Assembly (NCBI GenBank): GCA_030220185.1
Contig: JASPKZ010001235.1
Coordinates: 1,278,501-1,342,500, forward strand
DNA length: 64,000 nucleotides
Direction of reading: 5' to 3'
Source: Diploptera punctata
Lineage: Eukaryota > Arthropoda > Insecta > Blattodea > Blaberidae
Both the position numbers and the translations under genes were made by a program. Below are positions 1 to 10,866 of this stretch, piece by piece (position 1 is the stretch's first letter; the number at the start of each line of letters is the position of its first letter). Below the pieces are notes generated by a model that saw only the letters and a list, made by a program, of their open reading frames with translations, had not been told where the DNA came from and made no database searches.

Positions 1-65
1 AGAATCACATATTTTTCTTTCTGACACAAACAAAAAAAAAAAGTTTATTTTTTGTTGCTCAGTGT
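1..65 (-). repeat. Fragment of dispersed repeat R1
   Basis: Read on the minus strand, this edge matches the segment starting ctgagcaacaaaaaa at 24899 and ending near aaatatgtgat. A shorter match lies at 1823. R1 is the repeat that elsewhere (3082-3535; 24899-26610) carries a short conserved coding block. Only the terminal part lies in the window here, so the element probably continues off the left edge. Confidence 0.55.
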
Positions 66-1104
66 AATACAAATATTAAATGCCATGAAAAATTATGAGT
101 GTACTATGTAGGTGTGATTCACGCATCCTACTCTATCATTTGGTTTAGAATACGTTACGTCATGGTCTATAGAATTACAGGTTTTCTTTTTCGTCTCGGT
201 AACATGAACTATATTAAAGAATTACCTCATTGTTGAAGAGGATGTGACTCGGAAAATAAGAATGTCGTGAAATTAAAGAAATGTTTTGTGAAATTAACCG
301 ACCGCCTGATTTTCCTTTCGCTTGCATATTTTCAAAGAAAATACCAAGTTCTAATTCAGGCCTCTACTTATTGTTATGTAATTCATGCTTTCTGGAGTCT
401 AGACTAATATTTCAGTTTGAGCTTTCCTTCAGAATTCCCAAAAAGGGACTAAATCTAATATTTATCGAATTGAAACCGAACAAAAAGGAATTGTTGAGAA
501 TGTATACATCCCTAGCAATTATCAATAATATTCTTCATATTGTGTGTGTGTGTGTGTTAAGGGTAGAACAAAGCCCTTATCGATCGTTCCAGATAATTAT
601 GTTTCTGTGAGGTGTCTATATATTTTTGGCTTGTTGGTATTGTGATTAACTTCATGGTGTAAAAAGTCGTGTTCAAAGGGAAAGTTTCAGGAATTAGGGA
701 GAGTCTTGGATTTAAGGAGGATTGGGAGAAAACCGTAAAGAAAGGTGTATTTTACTTTGTGCTTTAGGTAATTTGAAAATAATATGTTTGTATATATATA
801 TTAATATCCTGAGTGTATAAATCCTGTTTCACCTAAGGTATATTAGGGTTACATTAAGGCCGAGAAGTATTTTTTAAATGTATTTTATGGTTATATTTTT
901 GTAATGTTGCGCATTTTTTAAAAAATATTTTTCAAATGTGTTGCCGTATGTTTTGCGGGTTTGTGAAAGTGTCTTGGAGATATTCATGTGTAGGACTAAG
1001 ATTTTTATGTACTAAAAATTAAGACTTGCAACGCTGATACTCTTTCAGCTGTCCGTGTGTGAAACCAAAACAAAAGACAGAAGTTTTAATTTTCATTATA
1101 CTAT
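66..1104. other. AT-rich sequence, no gene recognised
   Basis: No LINE, SINE or host exon is recognised. A short (GT)n run lies near 541-557. A 109-codon open frame at 281-610 has no recognisable domain and looks like chance in AT-rich DNA. Confidence 0.5.
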
Positions 1105-1608
1105 GTTAACTAATTAACTCACTGGTACTATTGAACCCGTAGGTCCATGGCCTCGCGGACATAAGTCCTCCATACATCCCTATCTTGAGCTAATGTTTTC
1201 CAATCATTCTCTGTATAATCTACTTTCCTCAAATCACGGTTAATGTTATTCTTGGTCTACCAACTGAACGTTTTCCTACTGGTTATTCTACAAGAAGCAT
1301 CCATGCACATCTTTCATTCCCCATTCGTGCCACATGTCCTGCGCATCGCAGTCTATGAGACTTAATTGTTCTTATTATATCTGACTTCCTATAAAGACCA
1401 TGTAGTTCACGGTTATGTAGTCTTCTCCATTCGCCTATCTGTTCATCTCTCTTTGGTCCAAAAACGTTCCTAAGAACTTTATTCTCAAATACCCGTAATC
1501 TCCTTTCCTCCCTAAAAGTAAGAGTCCATGTTTCGCACCCATATAATATAACTGGTAGAATAATAGTTTTATACATTTTCAGTTTAACGTTTTTTGAAAG
1601 TAGTTCTT
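1105..1608 (-). mobile_element. LINE family A fragment (RTE-like), C-terminal region
   Basis: The minus strand encodes the C-terminal part of a non-LTR reverse transcriptase ORF: SKNVKLKMYKTIILPVILYG, then RRLRVFENKVLRNVFG and LRCAGHVARMGNE. A stop follows at 1283-1285; the downstream family block (DLREVDYTG, DVWRAYVRAA) is present but off frame or broken. The element 3' end, at the low-coordinate side near 1105, shows the family end (..actcactggtacta). The copy is 5'-truncated near 1608 and dead. Confidence 0.85.
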
Positions 1609-1822
1609 GCAATCTTTATTTATTTTTTTCACACAACAATCCTATCCCTACTGATATGTATCAATGTTTTTATATGTATCTTATGTTTACGTTTCCAGAA
1701 AGTTCGAGTATGCGGGTTATGTTAATATCTGTGTACAATTGTCCATTTCTGTATCATCTCCTTGGTCTGTAAATGTAGATAAATGTTGATATTTCCATTT
1801 GTTTTTGTTTTCCATTGATAAG

Positions 1823-1860
1823 ACTGAGCAACAAAAAATAAACTTTTTACACGCTTTATA
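1823..1860 (+). repeat. R1-like terminus (ctgagcaacaaaaaataaac)
   Basis: This short segment matches the R1 start seen at 24899 and, reversed, at 1-65. It ends in acacgcttta, a string also found in the hairpin element at about 2629 and, reversed, near 3037. That suggests the features from 1823 to 3535 once belonged to one larger element. Confidence 0.4.
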
Positions 1861-1885
1861 TTAGCTTCACCTGTATCTATATATC

Positions 1886-2372
1886 TATCTATGTAACGGA
1901 ATCTTTCAACGCGATTTTCACCCACTTAAAATCGTTGGATCGATTTGAAACTTTATATTCTCGTAAAGGACCCGTGACAATACAATGATTCCATATTTGT
2001 TTTCTAAAATCCTGGCCAGAATCATCAGGAAATAAAAAAAAAAGTGTCTATCTATGTAACGGAATATTTGAACACGATTTTCACCCACTTAGAAACATTT
2101 GAGCGACGTGAAACTTTGTATACTTGTAAAGGACCCGTGACAATGCAATAATTTCATATTTATTTTCTAAAATCCTGGCCAAAATCATCAGAAAATAAAA
2201 AGAAGTGTCTTTGTATCTATGTAACGGAATCTTTCAACACGATGTTTACCCACATTGGATCGACTTGATACTTCATATACTTGTAAAGGATCCGTGACAA
2301 TACAATAATTTCATATTTTGTTTCTAAAATCCTGGCGAGCATCATCAGAAAATAAAAAAAAAATGAAAATTG
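1886..2372 (+). repeat. Tandem repeat, about 3 units of ~163 bp
   Basis: The string tctatgtaacgg recurs at 1888, 2051 and 2215, a spacing of 163-164 bp. Each unit continues with cacgattttcaccca, then gtaaaggacccgtgacaat, and ends with aatcctgg(c/g)...atcatcag(a/g)aaataaaa. The units differ by scattered substitutions, so this is an old local array. No coding potential is seen. Confidence 0.85.
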
Positions 2373-2405
2373 GTATAATAGGTTGCGGACTTGTCGACTT
2401 TCAGT

Positions 2406-2496
2406 CAATCGTAAGAGCTCAGTTGGTATAGCGGTGGACTGTAGTGGTATATAATTTCAGTAATCTATAGGTTGCTGGTTCAAATCCGACCCGGAG
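2406..2496 (+). pseudogene. tRNA-Tyr-like relic with intron
   Basis: The D arm (gctcagttggtatagc), a GTA anticodon in ggactGTAg, a short insert of about 18-20 nt right after the anticodon loop (the usual tRNA-Tyr intron position), and a T arm with ggttcaaatcc are all present. The 3' acceptor strand ccggagg has no complementary 5' strand (caatcgta precedes the D arm). It therefore looks like a tRNA-Tyr pseudogene or a SINE head rather than a working gene. Confidence 0.6.
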
Positions 2497-2593
2497 GTTT
2501 TTTTAAGAAGAGTATTACTTTTAGCTCATGCTACAATAATATCGAATTTAAAGATATTTACATTTTTATCTTATTCTGTAAAACATTAAAACT

Positions 2594-3081
2594 AAAAAAT
2601 AAATAATAGTTTTAAAAAACTAAAACAACACGCTTTATTAGAAAACCGAACAAAAAATGAAAAATAATTTTAATATCCAACACGCATGGGATAAAATTAA
2701 AGTGGCCAACAAAAAAAAATCATCTTCAACCATATCTAGAATAAAACTAGAGTTATCTACAAAAAAAAATAATTTTACCATCAAAAGCGTGGGGTGCTCT
2801 ATATCAATTAAAAATTTGATAATAATCAGATATTGGTAAAAATAGAGTCTCTAAGAAGAAAACGTAAAAACCATAAAAAGCACCCCATGCGTTTGATGGT
2901 AAAATTCTTTTTTTGTAGATAAATCTAGTTTTATTCTATATATGCTGGAGATGATTTTTTTGTTGTTGACCACTTTAATTTTATCCCATGCGTGTTGGAT
3001 ATTAAAATTATTTTTCATTTTTTGTTCGGTTTTCTAATAAAGTGTGTTGTTTTAGTTTTTTAAAACTATTACTTATTTTTT
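2594..3081. mobile_element. Foldback (hairpin) element FB1
   Basis: Two arms of about 205 bp (2594-2798 and 2879-3081) are near-perfect reverse complements around an 80-nt spacer. The outer end reads aaaaaataaataatag on one side and its complement on the other. Both arms contain acacgcttta/taaagtgtgt, aaccgaacaaaaaatg and cacgcatgggataaaatt. There is no transposase. It is a MITE- or foldback-like element inserted at, or part of, the R1 repeat. A clear target duplication is not visible. Confidence 0.8.
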
Positions 3082-3535
3082 GTCTCAGAAATAAAAATAT
3101 GTGATTCTGATAGTATTTTTTCTCCTGAATTCAAATATCATATCGGCTTTTCTTCATCACGCAAGGTTTCCGAGAGACAGGAATTTATAATTTCAAACAC
3201 TTTAATATTTTCTGTATTCGTAACTACACAATATTCGAACATTCGGACTCACTGTGGAGCATCCATCTTGATGGTCCAACAAAATCGGCCAGTATATTAG
3301 GATTCCATTTGCCTTGAAATCTCTTTTCCATAGCTGAAATCTCCTGATGAAAGTCTTCCCCGTGCTCATCGCTCAATAATCATTTAAATTCATTAATTGA
3401 AATTGAAATAAAAAAACTGTTGGTGATGGAGAAATTCCGAATACATATTTGAAAACACGATAAAAAAACTGCATTAAGTACAACTATTGGTACTCATGAG
3501 ACAAAAATCATGTTGACCAGTGTAATTTACTGCGT
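3082..3535 (-). repeat. Dispersed repeat R1, copy 1
   Basis: This segment is alignable with 24899-25108 plus 26273-26610. Shared strings include ctcctgaattcaaatat, acacaatattcgaacattc, ggattccatttgccttga and tcatgttgaccagtgt. The minus strand includes a conserved coding block, listed separately. No terminal repeats are seen. Confidence 0.8.
3245..3400 (-). pseudogene. Decayed ORF fragment with DEHGEDFHQ block
   Basis: On the minus strand, from about 3376 downward, a frame reads SDEHGEDFHQEISAMEKRF then QGKWNPNILADF before losing the expected continuation and stopping at TAG. The second R1 copy (about 26400-26275) keeps QGKWNPNVLADYCWT and runs on to AKYSRKSSFLTF and a stop. Two copies agreeing at protein level show that R1 once encoded a real protein. 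The block resembles an ORF I associate with arthropod repeats, but I cannot name its family. Confidence 0.6.
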
Positions 3536-4100
3536 TTTTTATAGTATAGTATAATGAAACATGACATCTCATTTGCGTAAATTTTATCTAGCTTCACTAT
3601 GTATACTGTGATTGACACATGGAAAGTTAAGTAAACGGGCTTCTTTATTAGCACTAACAAAGGCACTCACTGTTCCTATATCTCTTTACATTTAGTTCGC
3701 CAATTAATTTAATTGATTTCAATATTTGAACTGGCTAAAGTTACAGTGGTGTAAATCATGTTGTTTTATACGGAATGTATCTTTCTTTTGTTAATTAAAT
3801 CGTATGTATCCAGTTTCGTTGTGAGAAAATAAACATGCGAGTCGCTAGACTATTTTTTTTAAATTATGACTTTCAGTAAGGCCCCCACTCCAATGGTTGT
3901 ATTTCGCTATTCTTTTGGGAGAACGAGATTTAGTTTAAATTTAGGTTTAAAAGGCTCTCCTGGCGCTTCATTATTATTGATAACTTATTATATTATCGAG
4001 ATAATGTAACCCCGCCTTCCTGGCGCCCCAGCTTCAGAAGTGGGTTACATTCCGTCAGTGCCAAGAGAAAATACCGGAAATGTCATAACGACAACCTGGT
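3536..4100 (+). repeat. Spacer with an R2 repeat fragment (about 3765-3900)
   Basis: The part around 3790-3870 carries ttgttaattaaatcg, cagtttcgttgtgagaaaa and gcgagtcgctaga, the recurring strings of dispersed repeat R2 (see 7405, 8340, 49290, 57820). The rest has no recognisable gene. A (TA)n run follows at 4110-4141. Confidence 0.55.
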
Positions 4101-4107
4101 GGCAGTG

Positions 4108-4144
<37 letters not shown>

Positions 4145-4196
4145 GAATATTATGAAAATTAAAAATAGAAGCAAAGTAATAACATCAAAGGATATA

Positions 4197-4484
4197 TCAT
4201 CATCATCATCATCATATTCTTCTTCATCCAACCAAGTCTTAGGCCTGTAGGCCTGTTACGATCTCACTGATAGATTTTGTATCCAGCGTTTCTTTCGACG
4301 TCCCAGAAATATCTTTCCTGTTGGACAATAACGAAGCATGGCCTTGGAAACTGTATCTGAACTCGTTCTTCGCAAATGTTTCATCCAATTGTTCTCGGTA
4401 TCTATGTGTGTATTCAATGACCCGTTCTAAACATAGTTCCTTCATACACCATAATTGCATATATTGAGCTGTTTTAGACATATT
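4197..4484 (-). mobile_element. LINE family C 3' fragment
   Basis: The minus strand encodes a LINE C-terminal fragment (YTHRYREQLDE, later KDISGTSKETLDTKSISEIV). The 3' end runs into (GAA/GAT)n, seen on the + strand as atcatc..ttcttc at 4197-4220. The same layout (ttaggcc...gttacgatc...ccagcgttt) recurs at 63733-64000. The copy is 5'-truncated near 4484. Confidence 0.65.
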
Positions 4485-4499
4485 AACAGACTGTCAACA

Positions 4500-5272
4500 A
4501 GATATAATGTATATAAAAATATGGAGGCCAATTGCTACCGAAGAATATAAATATAAATCAAACTGAAATTCCATTTAAACCTTCCGTGAAAAATCTTGGT
4601 GTATATTTCGACCAAAATCTTAATTGGCAAATTCGTTTAAGAGAAACTTGTAAAAAAATATATTCAATCTTCCATTCCCCAGAACGTTTGAAAAATATCC
4701 TTCCTTCTTCATTGAAAAAAGTACTTGTCTCAACTTTGATTATGCCGCATTTCGATTATTGTGACTTAATCTTAACTGACATGAATATTACATTCGGACA
4801 AAGACTACGAGTTCATAATGCTTGTGCACGATATATGTTCAACCTCCGTAAATCAGACCACATAACTCCAGTATTTGAAATGTTGTCTTGGCTCAGGTTG
4901 GAAGACAGGCGAAAGATACATTGCCTCTGCTTCTTATACAACACTTTGTCCACCTCATCATCCTTTATATTTCGCTATCCTCCCACCATAACTTAAACAC
5001 ACGAGCGAGAGAAAATTTAACTCTAGCTGTTCCTCTACATCGAACATATCACTATTCCTCATCCTTCCTTGTTTCAGCCACACGACTCTGGAATTCCCTC
5101 CCCTCGTATATCAAGGACTGCCCGACTCAAAAACAGTTTAAAAAGAAACTCACTTCATATTTCCTTAGACAATATAATATATAACCATGTTCCATGTATA
5201 CTTTTATTGTTTCTTTATATTTTAAATTTTCTTTATCAAGCCATTTACTTAATCTAATTATAGGTTATTACT

Positions 5273-5313
<41 letters not shown>

Positions 5314-5470
5314 TTTTCTTTCTTACCCTTGTCAAATTTATATTGTGTAGTCTATATCTATTATGTATCAATCATAATTCTTATTGTATGTATAATTTAA
5401 CCCTGGTGAAGTGGGAGAGAAGACCTTACGGTCTTAACTCCATCAGGTAAAATAAATAAATAAATAAAAG
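4500..5470 (+). mobile_element. Jockey/CR1-like LINE, 3' part of ORF2
   Basis: The frame from 4532 encodes VKNLGVYFDQNLNW (the post-RT block of Jockey/CR1-type ORF2), then LVSTLIMPHFDYCDLI, QRLRVHNACARYMF and LSWLRLEDRRKIHCL. A frameshift near 4990 moves the rest to 4888-5184 (RENLTLAVPLHRTYHYSSSF, SATRLWNSLP). After an (ATT)n run at 5277-5309, the 3' end reads gaccttacggtcttaac and closes in (AAAT)n at 5449-5469. The same 3' end occurs at 18100-18186 and, reversed, at 23095. The copy is 5'-truncated. Confidence 0.85.
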
Positions 5471-6071
5471 AACAAAAGGAAGGATGAAGTAATAAAGGAT
5501 CGAAAAAATACGAAAATTAAAAATTGGTAAGACATTCACCAATTGAAGTTATAGCAACTGTAGAAGAAGATTTGATTTTGTGCTTTGTTAGATATTTTAA
5601 TGAATGTAAATTTCTGCCTTGGAAATTTTCTGGTTACAATTTCTGGTCACGGTAGAAGCGTTGTTGACACAGTTCCAGAATATCACATTCTGCTGGTTTA
5701 TGGTTCAATAACCAGCGCGTGAGCAGACTCTCGTATCACAGATATCCAATATTATGTTGGTATGTGCACAAAATTCTGTTATTACCAAATATCTCCGTCT
5801 GTATGGCATCCTGTGTGCCCTTGACGTGGAAATGGACCATCCTACAACACTCAAGCCTTGTTGGGAAGCAAAAAGATTAATGAGCCAATGCTATGTTATC
5901 AATATATTTGCCATTTGCGAAGTAAATATATTCTAAAAACGTTAGCCCAGGATAAGAATATATCAAGTGTTTATGTTTCCATGGTCATGAAGCTCTCAGT
6001 TCGATAGTGCTAATGAGGGAGTTAGTTATTGTACATAATTAAATTCAGACTCCTAAACGAAAACACCAATG
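5471..6071. other. No gene recognised
   Basis: This is AT-rich sequence without a recognised repeat or exon. The 60-codon frame at 5754-5936 shows no domain. Confidence 0.45.
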
Positions 6072-6077
6072 ATGATG

Positions 6078-6114
<37 letters not shown>
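6072..6114. repeat. (AAT)n microsatellite
   Basis: About 13 AAT units lie directly against a SINE-1 copy. AAT units also appear on the other side of that SINE at 6451-6470, so the SINE entered or duplicated the array. Confidence 0.9.
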
Positions 6115-6115
<1 letters not shown>

Positions 6116-6450
6116 CCATCCATAGTAATTCTGCCCGAAGGCAGGTCCTTCACTGCAATCATGGCATTTTCATGCTATGTTTGCAGCTTTACTAGGAAAT
6201 TGTAGGTGTGGTAGCTTCCCGTTGCTTTCCACACCGGTGAAGGATAATAATGATGATGATGATAATGATAAGGATGATGGCCAAATAATTTCGGGGACCG
6301 TTTGGACCTTAAAGTTTTCCTGACATTTGTCTTACAGATGAGGAAAAACCCCGATAAAAACCTCACCCAGAAAAACTGCCCCGACCGGGGATCGAACCCG
6401 GGCCCGCTGCGTGAGAAGACAGCACGCTACCTCGAGACCACGCGGTGGAC
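6115..6450 (-). mobile_element. SINE-1 copy a
   Basis: This tRNA-headed SINE is read from right to left. Its start is at gtccaccgc (6450), followed by a box-B-like gggttcgatcccc, then the body tgaggttttt..cggggtttttcctca and gacaaatgtcagg. Next come an internal (CAT)n stretch and the end ctgccttcgggcagaatt. Nine copies occur in the window. This one is full length. Confidence 0.85.
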
Positions 6451-6469
6451 AATAATAATAATAATAATA

Positions 6470-7345
6470 TTTTTATTTATATACAGATTTTTAATTTTTA
6501 CGCATCTTTCTGAGCCTAAATTTTTATTTTCCTTCTCCACTCGACTCTATCCATCCACTCCATGTCCTCCAGTCCTCTTGTTCTCATTCCAATTCTTATT
6601 TCTTGCATCCACAAGTTTCCTGATCTTCCTTTCCTTCTTCTTCCAGGTGGACACCATTTCAATGTTCTTCTGGGTAACCTTTTGTCTTGCATTCGTCGTA
6701 CGTGCCCATACCAATGTATTTGCTTATATAATCTACTATTGAATATCTAATATTCATTTTTTCTCGCATGGCACTATTTCTTATTTTTTTCTAATTTTGA
6801 ACATCTTGCTGCTCTCCTCAAGAAATCCATTTCCATCGACATAAGTTTTTTTGTTGAATTCCCAAACTTCAGCTCCATATGTGACAGTACTTCTCACTAT
6901 TGAATTTGTAACTTATTTTTCCTGGTTATATGTCGGTTCCATAAGACTCCATTCATCATTGCTGTTATTGCTCTTCCTGTATTTATTATGTTCTTAATAT
7001 CACTTTCTTGTTTATCCTCTTTATCCACTTTTACTCCCAGATACTCAAATTCTTCTCATCCTCTAATATATATATTTTGATCTTCTAATATTAAATATTC
7101 GGTTTCGGCTCCACATCCCATATAAAATGTTTTTTTCTAAATTTATTTTAAAATCCCAGTTATCGTATTCGACCAATAATTTCTGAACATAAACTCCATG
7201 TCTTCACATTCTTGAGTAATTATTATCTGGTCATCCGCAAATAACAGTGTATATATTGTATCTGTTGATCCATCTCCAATTGGTACTCCCATTCCTGAGC
7301 ATTTTTTTGCTCCAGTTTGACAGTACTTTGTGTATAAACATCTTA
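6470..7345 (-). mobile_element. LINE family D, degraded RT plus C-terminal part
   Basis: The left part, read on minus, matches the family seen on plus at 30245-30545 (HVRRMQEERLPRKTLEW; WMDTDEWRRKI). Near 7143-7300 the minus strand keeps an RT palm remnant, YTLLFADDQIIITQECED, with the catalytic ADD triplet. Many stops and shifts lie between. An (AAT)n run at 7359-7388 adjoins the upstream side. Confidence 0.65.
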
Positions 7346-7404
7346 AATAATGTGGGTGATATAATAATAATAATAATAATAATAATAAATGAAACTCCAT
7401 CTTG

Positions 7405-7690
7405 CTTGGGCTACTTAAATTAAGTGAGTTCCTCCAAAAGTCGAATTTATAGTCCGATTTTGCTGATTTACGAAATAGATCTTTATTTTGTTAATTAAAT
7501 CGTGTGTACAGTTTCGTTGCGAAAACAAGCATACAAGGTGGCCGCTAGAACGATTTTATAATTCCTGTTTTCAAATAAACTCTCAGTCATAATTGATCCG
7601 ATTTTTTTAGAATAACTTTCTCGCTTAGAGTTTCATTGCGAAAAATAGAAAATTGCTGCTGCTAGATTTTTAAATGTTCGGTTTAGATGA
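7405..7690 (+). repeat. Dispersed repeat R2, two units
   Basis: Two units share gtttcgttgcgaaaa (about 7512) and gtttcattgcgaaaa (about 7630), each followed by a string like ggccgctaga or gctgctagat and then an AT-rich spacer. The unit spacing is close to 120 bp. Similar blocks recur at 8340, 9270, 49290 and 57820, and reversed at 38705. No ORF is seen. Confidence 0.6.
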
Positions 7691-8339
7691 GCAAAATTGT
7701 CCAATTGCACTATTTAACGAACTAGCTTTTATTATTTTTATTTTTTTATGCCTATATTCGGAGTTCGATCCGGAAAAGACAAAAATTACGTTAACAAACA
7801 AGCGTGTGTGTGCATGTGCGGGTAATTTTTGTTAGTCATTTCTGTGTCTAGTAAATAGGATAGATGAAGATTTGTATTTTTTTTTCAAAAATATGTTTTA
7901 TTTGTACCTCAATAACTTCATTCCTTCGGAATACATAAAAATGTTCATTGAACGAGTTTAAAGGAAATCGGTAACCTTGTTATATGCTACAACGATGCAC
8001 AACATGTGGACTATTTTTAAATAAGGGAATGTGAATTTGATCACCTGGCAGGCGTACCCTGCTGCTAGGGTAAAAGGGCAGCAAACTCAAACTTGAAAGG
8101 TTTCACAAGGGAGGTCTGGGAATCATATCTCATTTCAAATAAGCTCAGTTTTCATCCTCTAAAAATATATCATTATTATTTTATTGTTATTATTATCATC
8201 ATCATTCAAATGATAGTTGCGCATGATAACGGAGATACCGATTATATGTGCAGAAAACTAAGCCTACGAGAAGAATAAAACGACTAGATGTTAAAAATAG
8301 GCCTACATTTGAAACGAAGGTCTCGCAGGACATGTCTAA
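7691..8339. other. No gene recognised
   Basis: AT-rich sequence. A short (TTAT/ATC) simple region lies at 8170-8206. The 61-codon frame at 8093-8278 shows no domain. Confidence 0.45.
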
Positions 8340-8591
8340 ACTAAGCGATATCCTCAGTAAGTTAATTTATGGTCCGTTTTTGCTGGTTTAGGGAAATTTA
8401 TTTGTATTTCTTTAATTAAATGGTGTAAGTGCAGTACATTCAATGCGGCTGCTTGAAACATTTTAAAATTACGGCTTTCAGGTAGCCATTCGTAATAGTC
8501 CGATGTCAGTGATTTTTGGACAATGGTACATTTAAAGTTTTATCTCAATGATATGCATCGAGTTTCGTTGCGAAATATTTGAAATTGCTGC
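8340..8591 (+). repeat. Dispersed repeat R2 block
   Basis: The block carries taatttatggtccg, ttaattaaatgg and gagtttcgttgcgaaata near 8562, matching the R2 strings at 7405 and 57820. Family F LINE sequence begins directly after it. Confidence 0.55.
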
Positions 8592-9260
8592 CTATGGTGC
8601 GATTGGTAATCGGAGGAAATTCAGAAGACCTACAAATAAATAATATGATAATTAAACGTGTTGAAGAATTTAAATATCTTGGATCTATAATATATAAATC
8701 TGGTACTTGTGAAAAAGATATTAACAGAGTAAATTGTGCAAGGAAGGCGATTAGATTCCTGAATGGTCTTTTATGGAATAGAAATTTGACCAGAAAAACA
8801 AAAAAAAAATATATTATACAGACAATAATAGAAAGTATACTTCCTACATATGGATCAGAAAGCTGGACAATAAATGAAAGGATGCAGAAAAGAATCTTGG
8901 CAATAGAAATGGATGGATTACGGAGAAGTATGAGAATATCCAGGCTGCAACATATTCGAAATACATATATCAGACAAGGAATGGATGCAGAAGAAACTGT
9001 TATCGAAAGGATAACAAAGAGAGCTTTACAGTGGTATGGACATGTACAACGGATGTCGGAAGACCAGTGGCCTAAACATATGTTGGATTGGATGGTACCG
9101 GGCAGAAGGAAGAGGGGGGAGAAGTAGAAGAACATGGTATGAGGGAATATATGATGCCATGATGAAGAGGGGTATGGAAGAAGGACAATGGGAAGATAGG
9201 AATCTCTGGAAAGCAGGAATCAAAGGCAAACTGCTGTAAAGTGGAAAGCCTGTATTAAGT
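8592..9260 (+). mobile_element. LINE family F, post-RT C-terminal region
   Basis: The frame 8579-9127 encodes KRVEEFKYLGSIIYKSGTCE, LLWNRNLTRKTKKKYIIQ, ESILPTYGSESWTINERMQK and ALQWYGHVQRMSEDQWPKHM, the usual C-terminal blocks of this LINE type (YGSE.W, then W.GH..RM). After a frameshift near 9110 the end continues as RRTWYEGIYDAMMKRGMEEG. The 3' end repeats attaagtacagtattaagtaag. There is no RT palm, so the copy is 5'-truncated. The same family occurs at 9830-10330 and 52755-53465. Confidence 0.85.
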
Positions 9261-9269
9261 ACAGTATTA

Positions 9270-9420
9270 AGTAAGTATGGGCGATTTTAGAAGACTCCTT
9301 TCAGGTGAATCTTTATTCCTAGTAGTAAGATTTTTCTGGTTAACGAATCAGCCTTATTCTTTAATTGATTGTTATATAGCGATTTGGTTCCGAAAAAAAT
9401 TGCAATCACTAAAGCGGCCT
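9270..9420 (+). repeat. Possible R2 fragment
   Basis: The string gatttggttccgaaaaa followed by attgcaatcactaaagcgg resembles a diverged R2 core. It is weak on its own. Confidence 0.3.
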
Positions 9421-9829
9421 ATAATATGTAATTTTTTGTGATGGTCAATTTCGATGTCTATTGAAGGTAGAATGTATGAAATTGTGTTAATTTTTTTAGA
9501 ACATATTTTCATGAGATCAGTTTCAATAGCTTCATTGCTTTTGAATTCGCTAAAATGCAAAATTTATTTTTAAAAATTTAGAAATTGCTTCCCCTTGTAA
9601 ATAAGCTGTGACCTATGTACTTTGATATCAGATCATTTACGCTTCAACAGCAAATAAAATTGCCCTTGAATACATTTAATTCATTCATTTTGAGAATTTT
9701 CCTCATCATTGAGGGTTTTCTCCAACCAATCTTAGTAATTAACATGAATTAAACAATAAATGAATACAAATGACTACGAACTTATAGACTATCAGTTTGC
9801 AACAAACATTCACAAAATTTTCTTAATTA
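9421..9829. other. No gene recognised
   Basis: AT-rich sequence. The short frames at 9372-9560 and 9760-9972 carry no recognisable domain. The second runs into antisense LINE sequence. Confidence 0.4.
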
Positions 9830-10330
9830 ATTCCATCGTTCTCTGTCCTCTGTGTCTTCATCTGTTACGACAAATTTTCACATTGAATTTTGAATGTTGT
9901 TCTTCACGGTTGTTCTTGGTCTTCCTTTTCTGTTCCTTCTTTAAATTTTCTGTGCATAGAATGTCTTTATAATCTTCCATCCTGCATTCTTCTTACGTGT
10001 CCATACCATTTTAAGCCTTCTGTGTTCAATCTCATCCATTATATTTCTTTCTGCAATTCATCCATTTTCTAATTTCTGTATTTCTAATTTTTTCCAGTCG
10101 AGGTTTTCTGGCAGCTCTTCTCCAAAAGTCCATTTCAACTGATGTTATCGTGTTGACATGTTGTTGTGTCATTGTCCAAACTTCCGATCCATAAAACATT
10201 ATACTTTCTAGGATGGATTTATAAATTAGTTGTTTTGTTCTGTTACTGATGTTTTTACTCCATAGTATAGAGTTTAACATTCCTATGGTTTTTCTTCCAT
10301 TACTAATCCTTTTTGCTATTTATTTGTTTG
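9830..10330 (-). mobile_element. LINE family F fragment
   Basis: The minus strand at 10032-10280 encodes NSILWSKNISNRTKQLIYKS, ESIMFYGSEVWTMTQQHVNT and MDFWRRAARKPRLEKIRNTE. This is the same order of blocks as 8592-9127, and the frame is lost downstream. Both ends are truncated and the copy is inactive. Confidence 0.75.
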
Positions 10331-10866
10331 ATGTTCCATCTTTCTCTATAATTGATCCAAAATAACATAAACTATACTATAACTTGAATACATTATCCAG
10401 ATTTATTTATTTTGTTGTGGTGTAGAGATTAAAGTATTTGATTTTGTGTAGATATCTAACGTAAACTTATTTTAACCGAACTTAGACTCTTGTTTACACT
10501 ATTGTGATATTAATAGATTATCACAATATTTCGAAATTTAATTGAACTTTGTGTTCAATTAATTCTTTGCCCCATGTTTAGATGAAATGAAAGAATAGCA
10601 ATTCATAGTAATCATTAATACCAAAGTACGGAAAGTGCCTGAATATTGAACGTGAAATTGAAATATAAATAACCTAAAAACTCCACATTAACACTATGTA
10701 ACATTGGATGATTGCAATTATGAGGTACAGGAGTCATATGCATTATTTAAATATGTGGAAATTAGAAATCAATTAAATTAACCGGACTACGATGGGCAGG
10801 ACATGTAAGAAGAAAGGAAGAGTCAGAAATATGTAAAAGGATATTATCTTTTTTCACATGCTTTTT
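10331..10866. other. No gene; tiny LINE family A-like trace near 10790
   Basis: Mostly unrecognised AT-rich DNA. Around 10785-10820 the string ggactacgatgggcaggacatgt matches the LRWAGH segment of LINE families. Confidence 0.4.

Noticed and set aside
281..610. 109-codon plus frame
   Set aside because: No domain, AT-biased composition and no support from repeats or splice signals.
1886..2372. Possible CRISPR array
   Set aside because: Units are 163 bp and contiguous, with no unique spacers; the window is eukaryotic.
4110..4141. TA-rich tract as a promoter TATA element
   Set aside because: It is a plain (TA)n microsatellite with no associated gene start.
8545..9135. 196-codon minus frame opposite LINE family F
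   Set aside because: Antisense shadow of the plus-strand LINE, which carries the recognisable motifs.
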